64,000 nt of DNA from Ornithinibacillus bavariensis (lineage in GTDB: Bacteria; Bacillota; Bacilli; Bacillales; Amphibacillaceae). Under the pieces are notes generated by a model. The model was not told where the DNA came from and made no database searches. It was given only the letters and a program-made list of their open reading frames with translations. A program made the position numbers and the translations under genes. Positions 24,356 through 32,570 of this stretch are shown in pieces (within the stretch, counting starts at the first letter, position 1; each line of letters starts with the position of its first letter). The DNA lies in the NCBI RefSeq assembly GCF_050433565.1, contig NZ_JBNPWZ010000005.1, positions 62,001-126,000 of the forward strand. The letters run 5' to 3'.

Positions 24356-25174
24356 ATGGGGAAAATAAGAGTGTTGATTGCAAAACCAGGACTAGATGGA
24401 CATGACAGAGGTGCATTAGTTATTGCACAAGGGCTTCGTGATCATGGCATGGAGGTTATTTATACAGGGCTAAGACAATCACCTGCACAAATAGCGAATG
24501 CAGCAGTACAAGAGGATGTAGACATTGTTGGACTATCTTCTTTATCTGGAGCCCATTTGACTCTGTTTCCAAAGGTTATCGAAGAGCTTAAGGCATTAAA
24601 TGCAAGTGACATTCCCGTCATTGGTGGAGGGGTAATACCTGCTGAAGATATTCCTATACTAATAGATAAAGGGATTAACAATATATTTACTAGTGGTTCA
24701 TCCATCGAAGAACTAGCAAATTACATTATCAAACTCGTAGGAGATGAAAAGATTACACCACCAAAAAAAATCTCGCATATTGGCATTGCAGTTCATTCCA
24801 TTGAACAAACATTACCATTTTATAGGAATACGTTGGGGCTTGTGCTTGAGGGGATGGAAGAAGTAGCCTCAGAGTTTGTCAAGGTAGCTTTTTTGAGGAT
24901 AGGTGACACTCGCTTTGAACTGCTAGAACCAACAAGTGAGTCATCAGCGATCTACAAATTTCTTGAGAAAAAAGGAGAGGGAGTCCATCATATCGCTCTA
25001 GGGATAGAAGATATCAAGGAGCGAATCAGGCAATATTCGAAAAATGGGATTCAATTTATTAATACCGAACCAAAGCCTGGTGCTCATCAAACGAAGATAG
25101 CATTCATGCATCCAAGATCAACTCATGGCGTACTTTTTGAGTTAACAGAAGAATCTGGAGGTAAGGATCAATGA
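24356..25174 (+). CDS. Fusion: methylmalonyl-CoA mutase B12-binding subunit + methylmalonyl-CoA epimerase
   Basis: The 272-residue protein joins two activities. Residues 1 to about 130 are a cobalamin-binding Rossmann-like domain with the lower-ligand motif D14-x-H16-x-x-G19 (LDGHDRG), SSLSGAH (around 61) and VIGGGVIP (around 88). Residues about 138-270 are a VOC-fold epimerase starting ISHIGIAVHS (metal-ligand His141), with GVHHIALGIED (around 215) and a C-terminal VLFELTEE glutamate. These domains are usually separate genes. The fusion is in one uninterrupted frame, 26 bases after the large subunit and overlapping the carboxyltransferase start by four bases, so all three are coupled. Confidence 0.9.
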   Translation: MGKIRVLIAKPGLDGHDRGALVIAQGLRDHGMEVIYTGLRQSPAQIANAAVQEDVDIVGLSSLSGAHLTLFPKVIEELKALNASDIPVIGGGVIPAEDIPILIDKGINNIFTSGSSIEELANYIIKLVGDEKITPPKKISHIGIAVHSIEQTLPFYRNTLGLVLEGMEEVASEFVKVAFLRIGDTRFELLEPTSESSAIYKFLEKKGEGVHHIALGIEDIKERIRQYSKNGIQFINTEPKPGAHQTKIAFMHPRSTHGVLFELTEESGGKDQ

Positions 25175-26727
25175 TGGATATGTTCGATAAAATAAATGAG
25201 CTATATGATAAAAGAAGAATTGCAGAGCTAGGTGGTGGAGATGAGCGGATTGAAAAGCAGCATGCAAAAGGCAAAATGACCGCAAGAGAAAGAATTGATT
25301 ATTTACTTGATGATGGAAGCTTTGTTGAGTTGAATACATTTATAGAAAACCGTGGAACTGATTTTGATATGAATGGGTCAAATGGTGCGGGTGATGGTGT
25401 TGTTACAGGCTATGGAAAAATCAATGGACGCCCTGTTTATTTATTTGCACAGGACTTTACACTTTATGGTGGAGCTTTAGGAGAGATGCACGGGATAAAG
25501 ATAGCAGCTGTTATGGATCTAGCAGCAAAAAATGGTGTTCCATTTATCGGATTAAATGATTCAGGTGGTGCTAGAATACAGGAGGGTGTATCCTCTTTGG
25601 ACGGATATGGACAAGTATTTTACCGAAATTCCATTTACTCTGGCTATATCCCACAAATTTCTGTTATTATGGGACCAAGTGCTGGTGGAGCGGTTTATTC
25701 CCCTGCCATTACGGATTTTGTGATTATGGTGGAAAAGACTTCACAAATGTTTATCACGGGTCCTAAGGTTATCGAAACAGTGACTGGTGAAAAAATATCT
25801 TCCGAAGACTTAGGTGGTGCACATATCCATAATAGTAAAAGTGGAAATGCCCATTTTAAAGCGAAAACAGAGGAAGAGGCATTAGATCATGTGAAAAAGT
25901 TACTTTCTTATCTACCTAATAATAATACGGAGAAGCCTGCTATAACAAAATATCACGATGACCAACTCGAGGATTATCGTCCGGAGTTAGTAGATATAGT
26001 TCCGTTTGATGCAACTCGTCCATACGATATTAAAAATGTTATTCAACAAGTGGTAGATGAAGGTAGTTTTTATGAAATACATTCTGAATTTGCTAAAAAT
26101 ATTGTGGTTGGATTTGCGAGAATAAAAGGACAAACAGTAGGATTAGTTTGTAACCAACCGAAACATCTTGCTGGTGGATTAGACATTGATTCGAGTGATA
26201 AAGCTGCTCGATTTATTCGATTTTGTGATTGCTTTAATATTTCTATCATTACATTTGAGGATGTTACAGGCTTCTTTCCTGGCATAAAACAGGAGCATGG
26301 TGGTATCATACGTCATGGAGCGAAAATATTGTATGCTTATTCAGAGGCAACTGTACCAAAACTAACAGTGATAGTTCGAAAAGCATATGGTGGTGCATAT
26401 GTGGCATTAAATAGTAAGTCAATTGGTGCTGATTTAGTATTTGCATGGCCGAATGCGGAAATTGCGGTTATGGGGCCAGAAGGTGCAGCTAATATTATTT
26501 TTGCGAAGGAAATAGCAGCTAGCGAGGATCCTGAAAAAATACGTCAGGAAAAAATAAATATTTATCGCGATAAGTTTGCAAATCCGTATATTGCTGCTAA
26601 GCTAGGGATGGTTGATGATGTCATTGACCCTAGAGAAACACGAATAAAGCTTATTCAAGGTCTTGAAATGCTTTATCATAAACAAGAGGATAGACCAAGT
26701 AAAAAGCATGGTAATATTCCTCTTTAA
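25171..26727 (+). CDS. Acyl-CoA (propionyl-CoA) carboxylase carboxyltransferase subunit
   Basis: Transfers carboxyl from biotin to propionyl-CoA, giving methylmalonyl-CoA; corresponds to YqjD/PccB-type subunits. The 518 residues contain both crotonase-like halves, with GLNDSGGARIQEGVSSLDGYG (about 125-145), IMGPSAGGAVYSPAITDF (around 165), FEDVTGFFPGIKQEHGG (around 363) and KAYGGAYVALNSK (around 403). No biotin carboxylase or carrier gene adjoins it, so it probably uses subunits encoded elsewhere, possibly AccB/AccC. It could also act on other acyl-CoAs. The ATG at 25171 overlaps the fusion gene's stop and has a GGAGG site. Confidence 0.92.
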   Translation: MMDMFDKINELYDKRRIAELGGGDERIEKQHAKGKMTARERIDYLLDDGSFVELNTFIENRGTDFDMNGSNGAGDGVVTGYGKINGRPVYLFAQDFTLYGGALGEMHGIKIAAVMDLAAKNGVPFIGLNDSGGARIQEGVSSLDGYGQVFYRNSIYSGYIPQISVIMGPSAGGAVYSPAITDFVIMVEKTSQMFITGPKVIETVTGEKISSEDLGGAHIHNSKSGNAHFKAKTEEEALDHVKKLLSYLPNNNTEKPAITKYHDDQLEDYRPELVDIVPFDATRPYDIKNVIQQVVDEGSFYEIHSEFAKNIVVGFARIKGQTVGLVCNQPKHLAGGLDIDSSDKAARFIRFCDCFNISIITFEDVTGFFPGIKQEHGGIIRHGAKILYAYSEATVPKLTVIVRKAYGGAYVALNSKSIGADLVFAWPNAEIAVMGPEGAANIIFAKEIAASEDPEKIRQEKINIYRDKFANPYIAAKLGMVDDVIDPRETRIKLIQGLEMLYHKQEDRPSKKHGNIPL

Positions 26728-26745
26728 AATAGGAGGTAAGTCATC

Positions 26746-27864
26746 ATGGTAAATCAAGACAGATTAGTAAATGAATTCATGGAACTCGTTCAAGTGGACT
26801 CAGAAACAGGCTTTGAGGAAGAAATTGCAAAAGTACTAAAAAAGAAATTTACAGACCTCGGCGTAGCGGTTGTCGAGGACAATGCAAAGGAAATAACAGG
26901 GCATGGGGCAAACAATTTAATTTGTACGCTAAAAGGTACAAAGGCTGATGCCACTCCAATTTATTTTACATCCCATATGGATACGGTAGTTCCTGGTAAG
27001 GGAATTAAACCGCAGATTAAAGATGGATATATTGTTTCAGATGGAACAACTATTTTAGGATCAGATGATAAAGCAGGTCTTGCTGCAATATTGGAAGTAA
27101 TTCGTGTCATTCAAGAAAATAATATCGAACATGGTGATGTTCAATTTGTTATTACAGTGGGAGAGGAATCGGGACTAGTAGGAGCTAAGGCTATTGATCC
27201 ATCTATGATTTACGCTAAATTTGGTTATGCACTAGACAGTGATGGCGATGTTGGGGACATTATTGTTGCCGCACCTACACAAGCTAAAATTAACACAATC
27301 ATAAAAGGAAAAACAGCACATGCAGGCGTGGCACCTGAAAAGGGAGTATCAGCTATTACGATAGCGGCAAAGGCTATCGCCAAAATGCCACTAGGACGTA
27401 TTGATGAGGAGACTACAGCAAATATTGGTCGATTTGAAGGTGGAAAGCAGACGAATATTGTTGTAGATCATGTAGAAATTCTAGCTGAAGCACGTTCGCT
27501 TGTACCCGAAAAAATGGAAGCACAGGTAGCCAAAATGAAGGAAGCCTTTGAATCTGCTGCTAATGAAATGGGTGGAGAAGCTATCGTAGATATTAAAGTA
27601 ATGTATCCTGGGTTTAAACAAGAGGCAGGAGATGAGGTTGTCGAGATAGCAAGGAGTGCAGCAAAAGCTATTGGTAGAGAGAGTAAGCTATTAAGAAGTG
27701 GTGGCGGAAGTGATGCTAATGTCATTGCTGGTTTTGGTATTCCAACAGTTAATTTAGCGGTTGGATATGAAGAAATTCATACAACAAATGAACGAATTCC
27801 AGTTAATGAATTAGTTAAAGTTACCGAGCTTGTTGCTGCCATTATTCAAGAGGTTGCAAAATAG
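26746..27864 (+). CDS. M20 family metallopeptidase (YqjE, peptidase T-like)
   Basis: Zinc-dependent exopeptidase of the M20 family, 372 residues. Metal-site segments are visible: TSHMDTVVPG (around 76, first His-x-Asp), GSDDKAGLAA (around 106), the catalytic TVGEESGLVGA (around 138), YALDSDG (around 164) and the C-terminal His in EEIHTTNE (around 345). The insert domain (about 180-290) has the KGKTAHAGVAPEKG dimerisation motif. It resembles YqjE, which also follows the carboxyltransferase in B. subtilis. The natural substrate is unknown; tripeptides are a guess. It closes this gene group. Confidence 0.88.
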   Translation: MVNQDRLVNEFMELVQVDSETGFEEEIAKVLKKKFTDLGVAVVEDNAKEITGHGANNLICTLKGTKADATPIYFTSHMDTVVPGKGIKPQIKDGYIVSDGTTILGSDDKAGLAAILEVIRVIQENNIEHGDVQFVITVGEESGLVGAKAIDPSMIYAKFGYALDSDGDVGDIIVAAPTQAKINTIIKGKTAHAGVAPEKGVSAITIAAKAIAKMPLGRIDEETTANIGRFEGGKQTNIVVDHVEILAEARSLVPEKMEAQVAKMKEAFESAANEMGGEAIVDIKVMYPGFKQEAGDEVVEIARSAAKAIGRESKLLRSGGGSDANVIAGFGIPTVNLAVGYEEIHTTNERIPVNELVKVTELVAAIIQEVAK

Positions 27865-27879
27865 TAAAATAAAATACGT

Positions 27880-27922
27880 AAAAGCGGTTCTTACCATCGA
27901 AGTGGATAAGAACCGCTTTTCT
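27880..27922 (+). terminator. Terminator after the M20 peptidase
   Basis: Perfect 14-bp stem AAAAGCGGTTCTTA/TAAGAACCGCTTTT (27880-27893, 27907-27920) with a 13-base loop and T-rich end. It ends the propionate block. Confidence 0.9.
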
Positions 27923-28179
27923 TATGCAACTATTTATTAGGAAAAATGCTATTAAAATTGAGTATGATTACTTCTATGGTTCATCTGGTTCCCTATATAA
28001 GCATTAATAATTATATATTATCCAAATCTTTTAATAATTGCGCAAACATTTATGGTAAACTAAAAATACAAAGGTGTAATCACTCAATGATGAAATTAGG
28101 AAGCGGAATTTATTGAAGAAGCTGGCTTTATTGTAGAATTGTGAATGCATGTAATGATGAGTGAGAGGGGGAAGGATTA
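27923..28179. other. Intergenic stretch before a membrane protein gene
   Basis: About 257 bases with no supported gene. A TAAACT (-10-like) box is visible near 28054-28060 without a good -35. A 14-codon open fragment ending at about 28143 reads like a protein tail but has no upstream frame; see rejected items. Confidence 0.4.
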
Positions 28180-28500
28180 ATGAAAAAAATGATTGGAATG
28201 ACGATAGCTATAGCAATAATTATTGCAATTCTCGTATGGGTCACCAGTATAATCTTTTCATTTCCATTTTTGGGTTGGAATTTCTTCATTGGATTAGGCC
28301 TGTCTTTTATCCTATTTTTTTTCAATAGTAAAGGAGGATTCTTTACCAAATCATCAGCATTAGAAGCAAGCTCTGGAGATTTAAGATATACGTATGGAAA
28401 CAATGATATAAAAGCAAATGTTGGTGTCGTTTTCTATGGTTCGGTGTTATACACTTCTGTTTGCCTTATACATATGATTATTCTTTATGTAATGGACTAG
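28180..28500 (+). CDS. Uncharacterised membrane protein
   Basis: The 106-residue product has three hydrophobic segments: about residues 7-27 (MTIAIAIIIAILVWVTSIIF), 32-49 and 82-104, with a polar stretch between the second and third (KSSALEASSGDLRYTYGNNDIK). No catalytic motif was recognised. The ATG follows GAGAGGGGGAAGG, a strong ribosome site. It is followed 22 bases later by a small monooxygenase-like gene in the same direction. I do not recognise the family with confidence; it resembles the many short DUF membrane proteins of Bacillaceae. Confidence 0.7.
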   Translation: MKKMIGMTIAIAIIIAILVWVTSIIFSFPFLGWNFFIGLGLSFILFFFNSKGGFFTKSSALEASSGDLRYTYGNNDIKANVGVVFYGSVLYTSVCLIHMIILYVMD

Positions 28501-28522
28501 ACAAAGTTAGGAGAGAAGTAAA

Positions 28523-28828
28523 ATGAATAAGTTCGGATTATTTGGTAAGTTTATCGCAAAAGATGGTGATCGTGATAAGCTTGTCGCAATTTTATTGGAA
28601 GCAGCAGCGTCTATGCAAAGCCTAGAAGAATGCGAAATCTATCATGTGAGTATTTCAGAGGACGAGCCAAACGCTATATTTGTGTATGAGGTTTGGTCAG
28701 ATCAAACAGCTCATCAGGAATCTTTATCTCTGGAATCAACTAAAAAACTCATTACACATGCGAAAACAATGATTACTGGAATGGAGAGAATTAGTACGCT
28801 TATCCCTATAGGTGGCAAAGTAAGTTAA
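28523..28828 (+). CDS. Putative monooxygenase of the ABM (antibiotic biosynthesis monooxygenase/YgiN) superfamily
   Basis: A 101-residue dimeric alpha+beta barrel-type protein. The pattern (GLFGKFIAKDGDRDKLVAIL ... CEIYHVSISEDEPNAIFVYEVWSDQTAHQESL) is characteristic of small ABM-domain proteins, which act as quinol monooxygenases or have unknown roles. The F-VYEVW-D--AH-ESL region around residues 52-68 is the clearest signature. It has a GGAGAG site. No partner gene suggests the substrate, so the function is only a family-level call. Confidence 0.75.
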   Translation: MNKFGLFGKFIAKDGDRDKLVAILLEAAASMQSLEECEIYHVSISEDEPNAIFVYEVWSDQTAHQESLSLESTKKLITHAKTMITGMERISTLIPIGGKVS

Positions 28829-28916
28829 TTCAGCCTTCAGTTAACTATTGAGATTCGCAGATGTTCTTACCAAATAGAACGCTAGTAATAACAGCTTATC
28901 CCAAGCTTTCTAATTG

Positions 28917-28946
28917 TGATATAATTAAACTAGAAACAACTGTTCG
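28917..28946 (+). promoter_or_regulatory. Extended -10 promoter of dinB with LexA-like site
   Basis: TGATATAAT (28917-28925) is an extended -10 element. At 28933-28946, GAAACAACTGTTCG matches the Bacillus LexA/DinR pattern CGAAC-N4-GTTCG at 8 of 10 fixed positions, with a perfect right half, and would cover the transcription start. Confidence 0.45.
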
Positions 28947-28964
28947 AGAAGGTGACTAGCTGAA

Positions 28965-30200
28965 ATGAACGCTAATAAAGCTCGGGTTATTTTTCATGTT
29001 GATATGAATAGCTTCTATGCTTCAGTGGAGATGGCGTATGAACCTATGTTAAAAGGGAAGCCACTTGCTGTTGCTGGTAATCCTGAGGAACGAAAAGGAA
29101 TAATTATTACTAGTAATTACGAGGCACGTGCCAAAGGGGTTAAAACGACAATGCCAATTTGGCAGGCAAGAAAATTATGCCCAGAGCTAATAATACGCAC
29201 ACCAAATTTTGAACGATATCGCTATGCATCTAGAGAAATTTTTAAAAGATTAAATGCAATATCACCCTTCGTTGAACCGGTATCGATCGATGAAGGGTAT
29301 ATGGATGTTACCGATGTAGTAGATCCGAAGAATACGATTCAACTCGCAGAAGATTTACAAAAAAAAATATTGAATGAATTAGATTTACCTTGTAGTATCG
29401 GTATTGCTCCGAATAAGTTCTTAGCAAAAATGGCTTCCGATATGAAAAAACCGCTGGGTATTACAGTGTTGCGAAAACGTGATATTCCTTATAAATTATG
29501 GCCAATGCCAGTCGGTGAGATGTATGGGGTAGGGAAGAAGACAGCTGAAAAGCTAATTGCTATTGACATTCATACGATTGGCGATTTAGCAGCAGCTGAT
29601 GTTTATCAATTAAAACAGATACTAGGTATTAACGGTGAGCGATTAAGAAATCGAGCTAATGGGATTGATCTTCGTGCTGTAGATCCGGATGCTGTAAATG
29701 AGTTTAAAAGTATAGGTAGTTCTGAAACACTCCCAATGGATACAACAAATGAGCTGGAAATAAGAAGTCTATTATCCGCATTAGCCGAGAATGTGGAAAT
29801 ACGGATGAAGCGGAAACAGGTTGCTGGTGGGACAGTCCAAATTACAGTTCGTTATCATGACCGGAAAACTATTACAAGAAGTAAAAAACTGTTAAATTTT
29901 ATCGAAAAAAAAGAAGATATTTTAAAGGTAGCACTAGAATTATTTAATTCACATTGGAATCAAGAGCCAATACGCTTATTAGGGATAACCGTTTCGGATA
30001 TGGAAGAAAAACAGAATATTGTAAAGCAGTTAGACTTATTTACGTACAAAAAGGAAGCAGAAAAGGAAAAGCTTTATGATGCAATTGATGAGTTAACACA
30101 AAAATTCGGGAAAAATCCATTTGTTGATATTAAAGCGGTTGATAATCATCAACCAAGAACAAGCTTTCAAAAGGACTTTTTAGATGATTATAAAAAATAG
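28965..30200 (+). CDS. dinB: DNA polymerase IV (Y family)
   Basis: Error-prone translesion polymerase. The 411 residues include the palm motif HVDMNSFYASVEM (about 11-23) with the first catalytic Asp, SIDEGYMDVTD (around 107) with the second Asp-Glu pair, CSIGIAPNKFLAKMASD (around 142), helix-hairpin-helix segments in the thumb, and a little-finger domain (about 245-355). Near the C-terminus, KQLDLFTYKK resembles a beta-clamp-binding motif. It corresponds by position to B. subtilis yqjH (PolY1). Confidence 0.95.
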   Translation: MNANKARVIFHVDMNSFYASVEMAYEPMLKGKPLAVAGNPEERKGIIITSNYEARAKGVKTTMPIWQARKLCPELIIRTPNFERYRYASREIFKRLNAISPFVEPVSIDEGYMDVTDVVDPKNTIQLAEDLQKKILNELDLPCSIGIAPNKFLAKMASDMKKPLGITVLRKRDIPYKLWPMPVGEMYGVGKKTAEKLIAIDIHTIGDLAAADVYQLKQILGINGERLRNRANGIDLRAVDPDAVNEFKSIGSSETLPMDTTNELEIRSLLSALAENVEIRMKRKQVAGGTVQITVRYHDRKTITRSKKLLNFIEKKEDILKVALELFNSHWNQEPIRLLGITVSDMEEKQNIVKQLDLFTYKKEAEKEKLYDAIDELTQKFGKNPFVDIKAVDNHQPRTSFQKDFLDDYKK

Positions 30201-30243
30201 GGGAAAGGCTCTGAACGCTTCTAACGCCTTACCCCTATTATTG
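30196..30243. terminator. Bidirectional terminator between dinB and aldehyde dehydrogenase
   Basis: AATAGGGG and AGGC pair with GCCT and CCCCTATT across 30197-30239, starting in the dinB stop codon. A-rich on the left and T-rich on the right, between converging genes. Confidence 0.8.
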
Positions 30244-30252
30244 TATTAAAAA

Positions 30253-31629
30253 CTATTTCATTACTTTTTTAATAATGGAAAATGCTAGTTTTCCACCTGG
30301 GTAACGTAATGGTAAATCGAATTTGGTTGTTTGCTTTAGAATGCTTTTACGATGAGAAAATGTTTCAAAGCTATATTTGCCGTGATATGCTCCCATTCCA
30401 CTTGCACCGACTCCCCCGAATGGCAGATTTGGGTTTGCTAAATGGTATAATGTATCATTAATACATCCGCCACCAAAGGATAACTTAGTTATTACTTTTT
30501 CTTGATTCTTTTCTTTTTCGCCAAAATAGTACAGTGCTAACGGTTTATCCATTGTTTTTAATGTCCTTATGACTTCTTCTAAGTCTTCAAATGATAAAAC
30601 CGGTAGAATTGGACCAAATATTTCCTCCTGCATGACAGGGTCGTTCCAAGTAATGTGATCGATAATAGTCGGTTCGATTTTTAATTGGTTTCTATCAATG
30701 TTTCCACCCTGCACAATGGTCCCATTCTCTAAATATGTCAATAAGCGGTTAAAATGGTTTTCATTAATTATTCTTACATAATCATCATTACCTAATGGGT
30801 TCTTTTTATATAAGCTTTTTAACTGTTTTTTCATTTCTTTTAATAGCTTATCTTTGATTTTAGAGTGTATATAAAGAAAGTCTGGGGCGACACAGGTTTG
30901 ACCAGCATTTGTAAATTTCCCCCAAACAATACGTTTAGCGGAAAGCTCAATACTCGCATCTCTATCAATAATCGCAGGACTCTTGCCACCAAGCTCTAGA
31001 GTAACAGGGGTTAGATGCTTACTAGCTTCGCGCATAATAATTTTTCCTACAGCGGTACTTCCAGTAAAGAAAATATAGTCAAATTTTTCCTGTAATAGTT
31101 GTTCACTAGCTTCCTTTGCTCCTTCTACTACAGCAATGTATTTAGGATCAAAGGTTTCTCTCATCATTTTTGCAAGCAGAGAAGAGGAGGATTGGCTATA
31201 TTCAGACGGCTTTATAATTACTGTATTTCCAGCAGATATTGCCCCAATTACAGGTGCTATTGCCAATTGCAAAGGATAATTCCATGGCGAAATGACTAAG
31301 GTGACACCGTAAGGCTCTTTTCGGATGAAGCTTTTGGTTCCTTTATGAGTTATTGGGGCATCACAAGATTCATCCTCCATCCAATCTTTAAGATGTTTCT
31401 CAGTATGCTTAATTTCATTAAAGAGAAACCCTAATTCGGTCGTAAAGGATTCATATTTTGATTTGTTTAAGTCCTGCTTTAAGGCGCGGTAAATATTTTT
31501 CTCATAGTTCTCTAACATGGATCTCAGTTTTCGTAATTGGTTTATACGAAATCGATAATCGAGCGTTTCTCCGCTTAAAAAGTAATCTCGCTGACTTTGT
31601 ACTAATGCTTGAATAGTCATCAAACTCAA
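30253..31629 (-). CDS. Aldehyde dehydrogenase (class 3 type, YwdH-like)
   Basis: NAD(P)-dependent oxidation of aldehydes, 458 residues. Visible are SPWNYPLQLA (around 111), cofactor-site FFTGSTAVGK (around 189), catalytic glutamate in LELGGKSPAI (around 213), catalytic cysteine in FTNAGQTCVAPD (around 245) and the EEIFGPILPV segment (around 340). The short length with a hydrophobic and basic C-terminus (FSIIKKVMK) suits the class 3 fatty/aromatic aldehyde type, such as YwdH. It is on the reverse strand in a group with rnz, namA and a phosphodiesterase. Confidence 0.9.
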   Translation of the reverse strand: MSLMTIQALVQSQRDYFLSGETLDYRFRINQLRKLRSMLENYEKNIYRALKQDLNKSKYESFTTELGFLFNEIKHTEKHLKDWMEDESCDAPITHKGTKSFIRKEPYGVTLVISPWNYPLQLAIAPVIGAISAGNTVIIKPSEYSQSSSSLLAKMMRETFDPKYIAVVEGAKEASEQLLQEKFDYIFFTGSTAVGKIIMREASKHLTPVTLELGGKSPAIIDRDASIELSAKRIVWGKFTNAGQTCVAPDFLYIHSKIKDKLLKEMKKQLKSLYKKNPLGNDDYVRIINENHFNRLLTYLENGTIVQGGNIDRNQLKIEPTIIDHITWNDPVMQEEIFGPILPVLSFEDLEEVIRTLKTMDKPLALYYFGEKEKNQEKVITKLSFGGGCINDTLYHLANPNLPFGGVGASGMGAYHGKYSFETFSHRKSILKQTTKFDLPLRYPGGKLAFSIIKKVMK

Positions 31630-31635
31630 CTCCCA

Positions 31636-32559
31636 TTAGTTGGATGGTATTGAAACTTGAAATAAATCATAGGCAATCTCAGTATTGACGAAGATCTGTC
31701 TAGCTTCTTCTAATAGTTGTTGTGCATCATGATGCTGGTATCTAGATGAAATATGAGTTAGGATTAGCTGCTTAACATTGCCATCCATAGCCAAGGATGC
31801 AGCTTGTACAGTTGTAGAATGAAAATAATCATGGGCAAGTGCTGCTTTATTCTTGTCAAAGGTAGCTTCGTGAATTAGCAGATTTGCATCCTTGACAAAT
31901 TCTTGATTTTTTTCTGTAGACCTTGTGTCCCCAAGAATTACCACCGTTCTCCCTGGTTTATCTGGCCCAATAAATTCTTTTCTCTCAATGATTTTTCCGT
32001 CATCAAGGAAAGTTGTTTCATTTTGCTTAATTTGCTGATAGATTGGACCAGGTTGAATCCCTATTGCCTTTAAATTTTCAACTAGCAGCTCACCAGGTTT
32101 CGCTTTTTCTTCAATACGAAATCCATAGCTAGGTATTCCGTGTTCAAGTAGCTTACAATAGACGATAAAATGATCATCCTCCATTATTTTTCCTTCACTA
32201 ATTTCGACGAAGGAAAGAGGATAGGTTAAATGGGTACCACTCACCTTTAAACTTGTTAATACATATTCTTTAATCCCATTAGGACCATAAATAATTAATT
32301 CTTCGTCTCCGCCTTGAAAGGACCTAGAGCTTAATAGCCCGGGTAAACCAAAAATATGGTCCCCATGGAGGTGAGTGATGAATATCTTATTGATTTTTCT
32401 AGGCTTAATGGAAGTATGTAGGATTTGATGCTGGGTTGCTTCACCACAATCGAAAAGCCATACACTATTTGCTTCCTGTAATAGCATAAGCGCTATCGAG
32501 GAGACATTACGTTCCTTGGAAGGGACTCCAGCACCGGTACCAAGAAAATAGATTTCCAT
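31636..32559 (-). CDS. rnz: Ribonuclease Z
   Basis: Endonuclease that trims 3' ends of tRNA precursors lacking an encoded CCA. The 307-residue metallo-beta-lactamase-fold protein has FLGTGAGVPSKERN (around 5), the zinc motif THLHGDHIFGLPG (around 61), a long flexible-arm insert, ILGDTRSTEKN (around 209) and ILTHISSRYQ (around 269). It corresponds to YqjK. It ends seven bases before the aldehyde dehydrogenase start. Confidence 0.95.
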   Translation of the reverse strand: MEIYFLGTGAGVPSKERNVSSIALMLLQEANSVWLFDCGEATQHQILHTSIKPRKINKIFITHLHGDHIFGLPGLLSSRSFQGGDEELIIYGPNGIKEYVLTSLKVSGTHLTYPLSFVEISEGKIMEDDHFIVYCKLLEHGIPSYGFRIEEKAKPGELLVENLKAIGIQPGPIYQQIKQNETTFLDDGKIIERKEFIGPDKPGRTVVILGDTRSTEKNQEFVKDANLLIHEATFDKNKAALAHDYFHSTTVQAASLAMDGNVKQLILTHISSRYQHHDAQQLLEEARQIFVNTEIAYDLFQVSIPSN

Positions 32560-32570
32560 TATTTTTCCTC

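Noticed and set aside
28095..28143. Short frame fragment reading EAEFIEEAGFIVEL before a stop
   Set aside because: It looks like the tail of a protein, but an in-frame stop lies directly before it and no other remnant of a gene was found. Too short to call a pseudogene.
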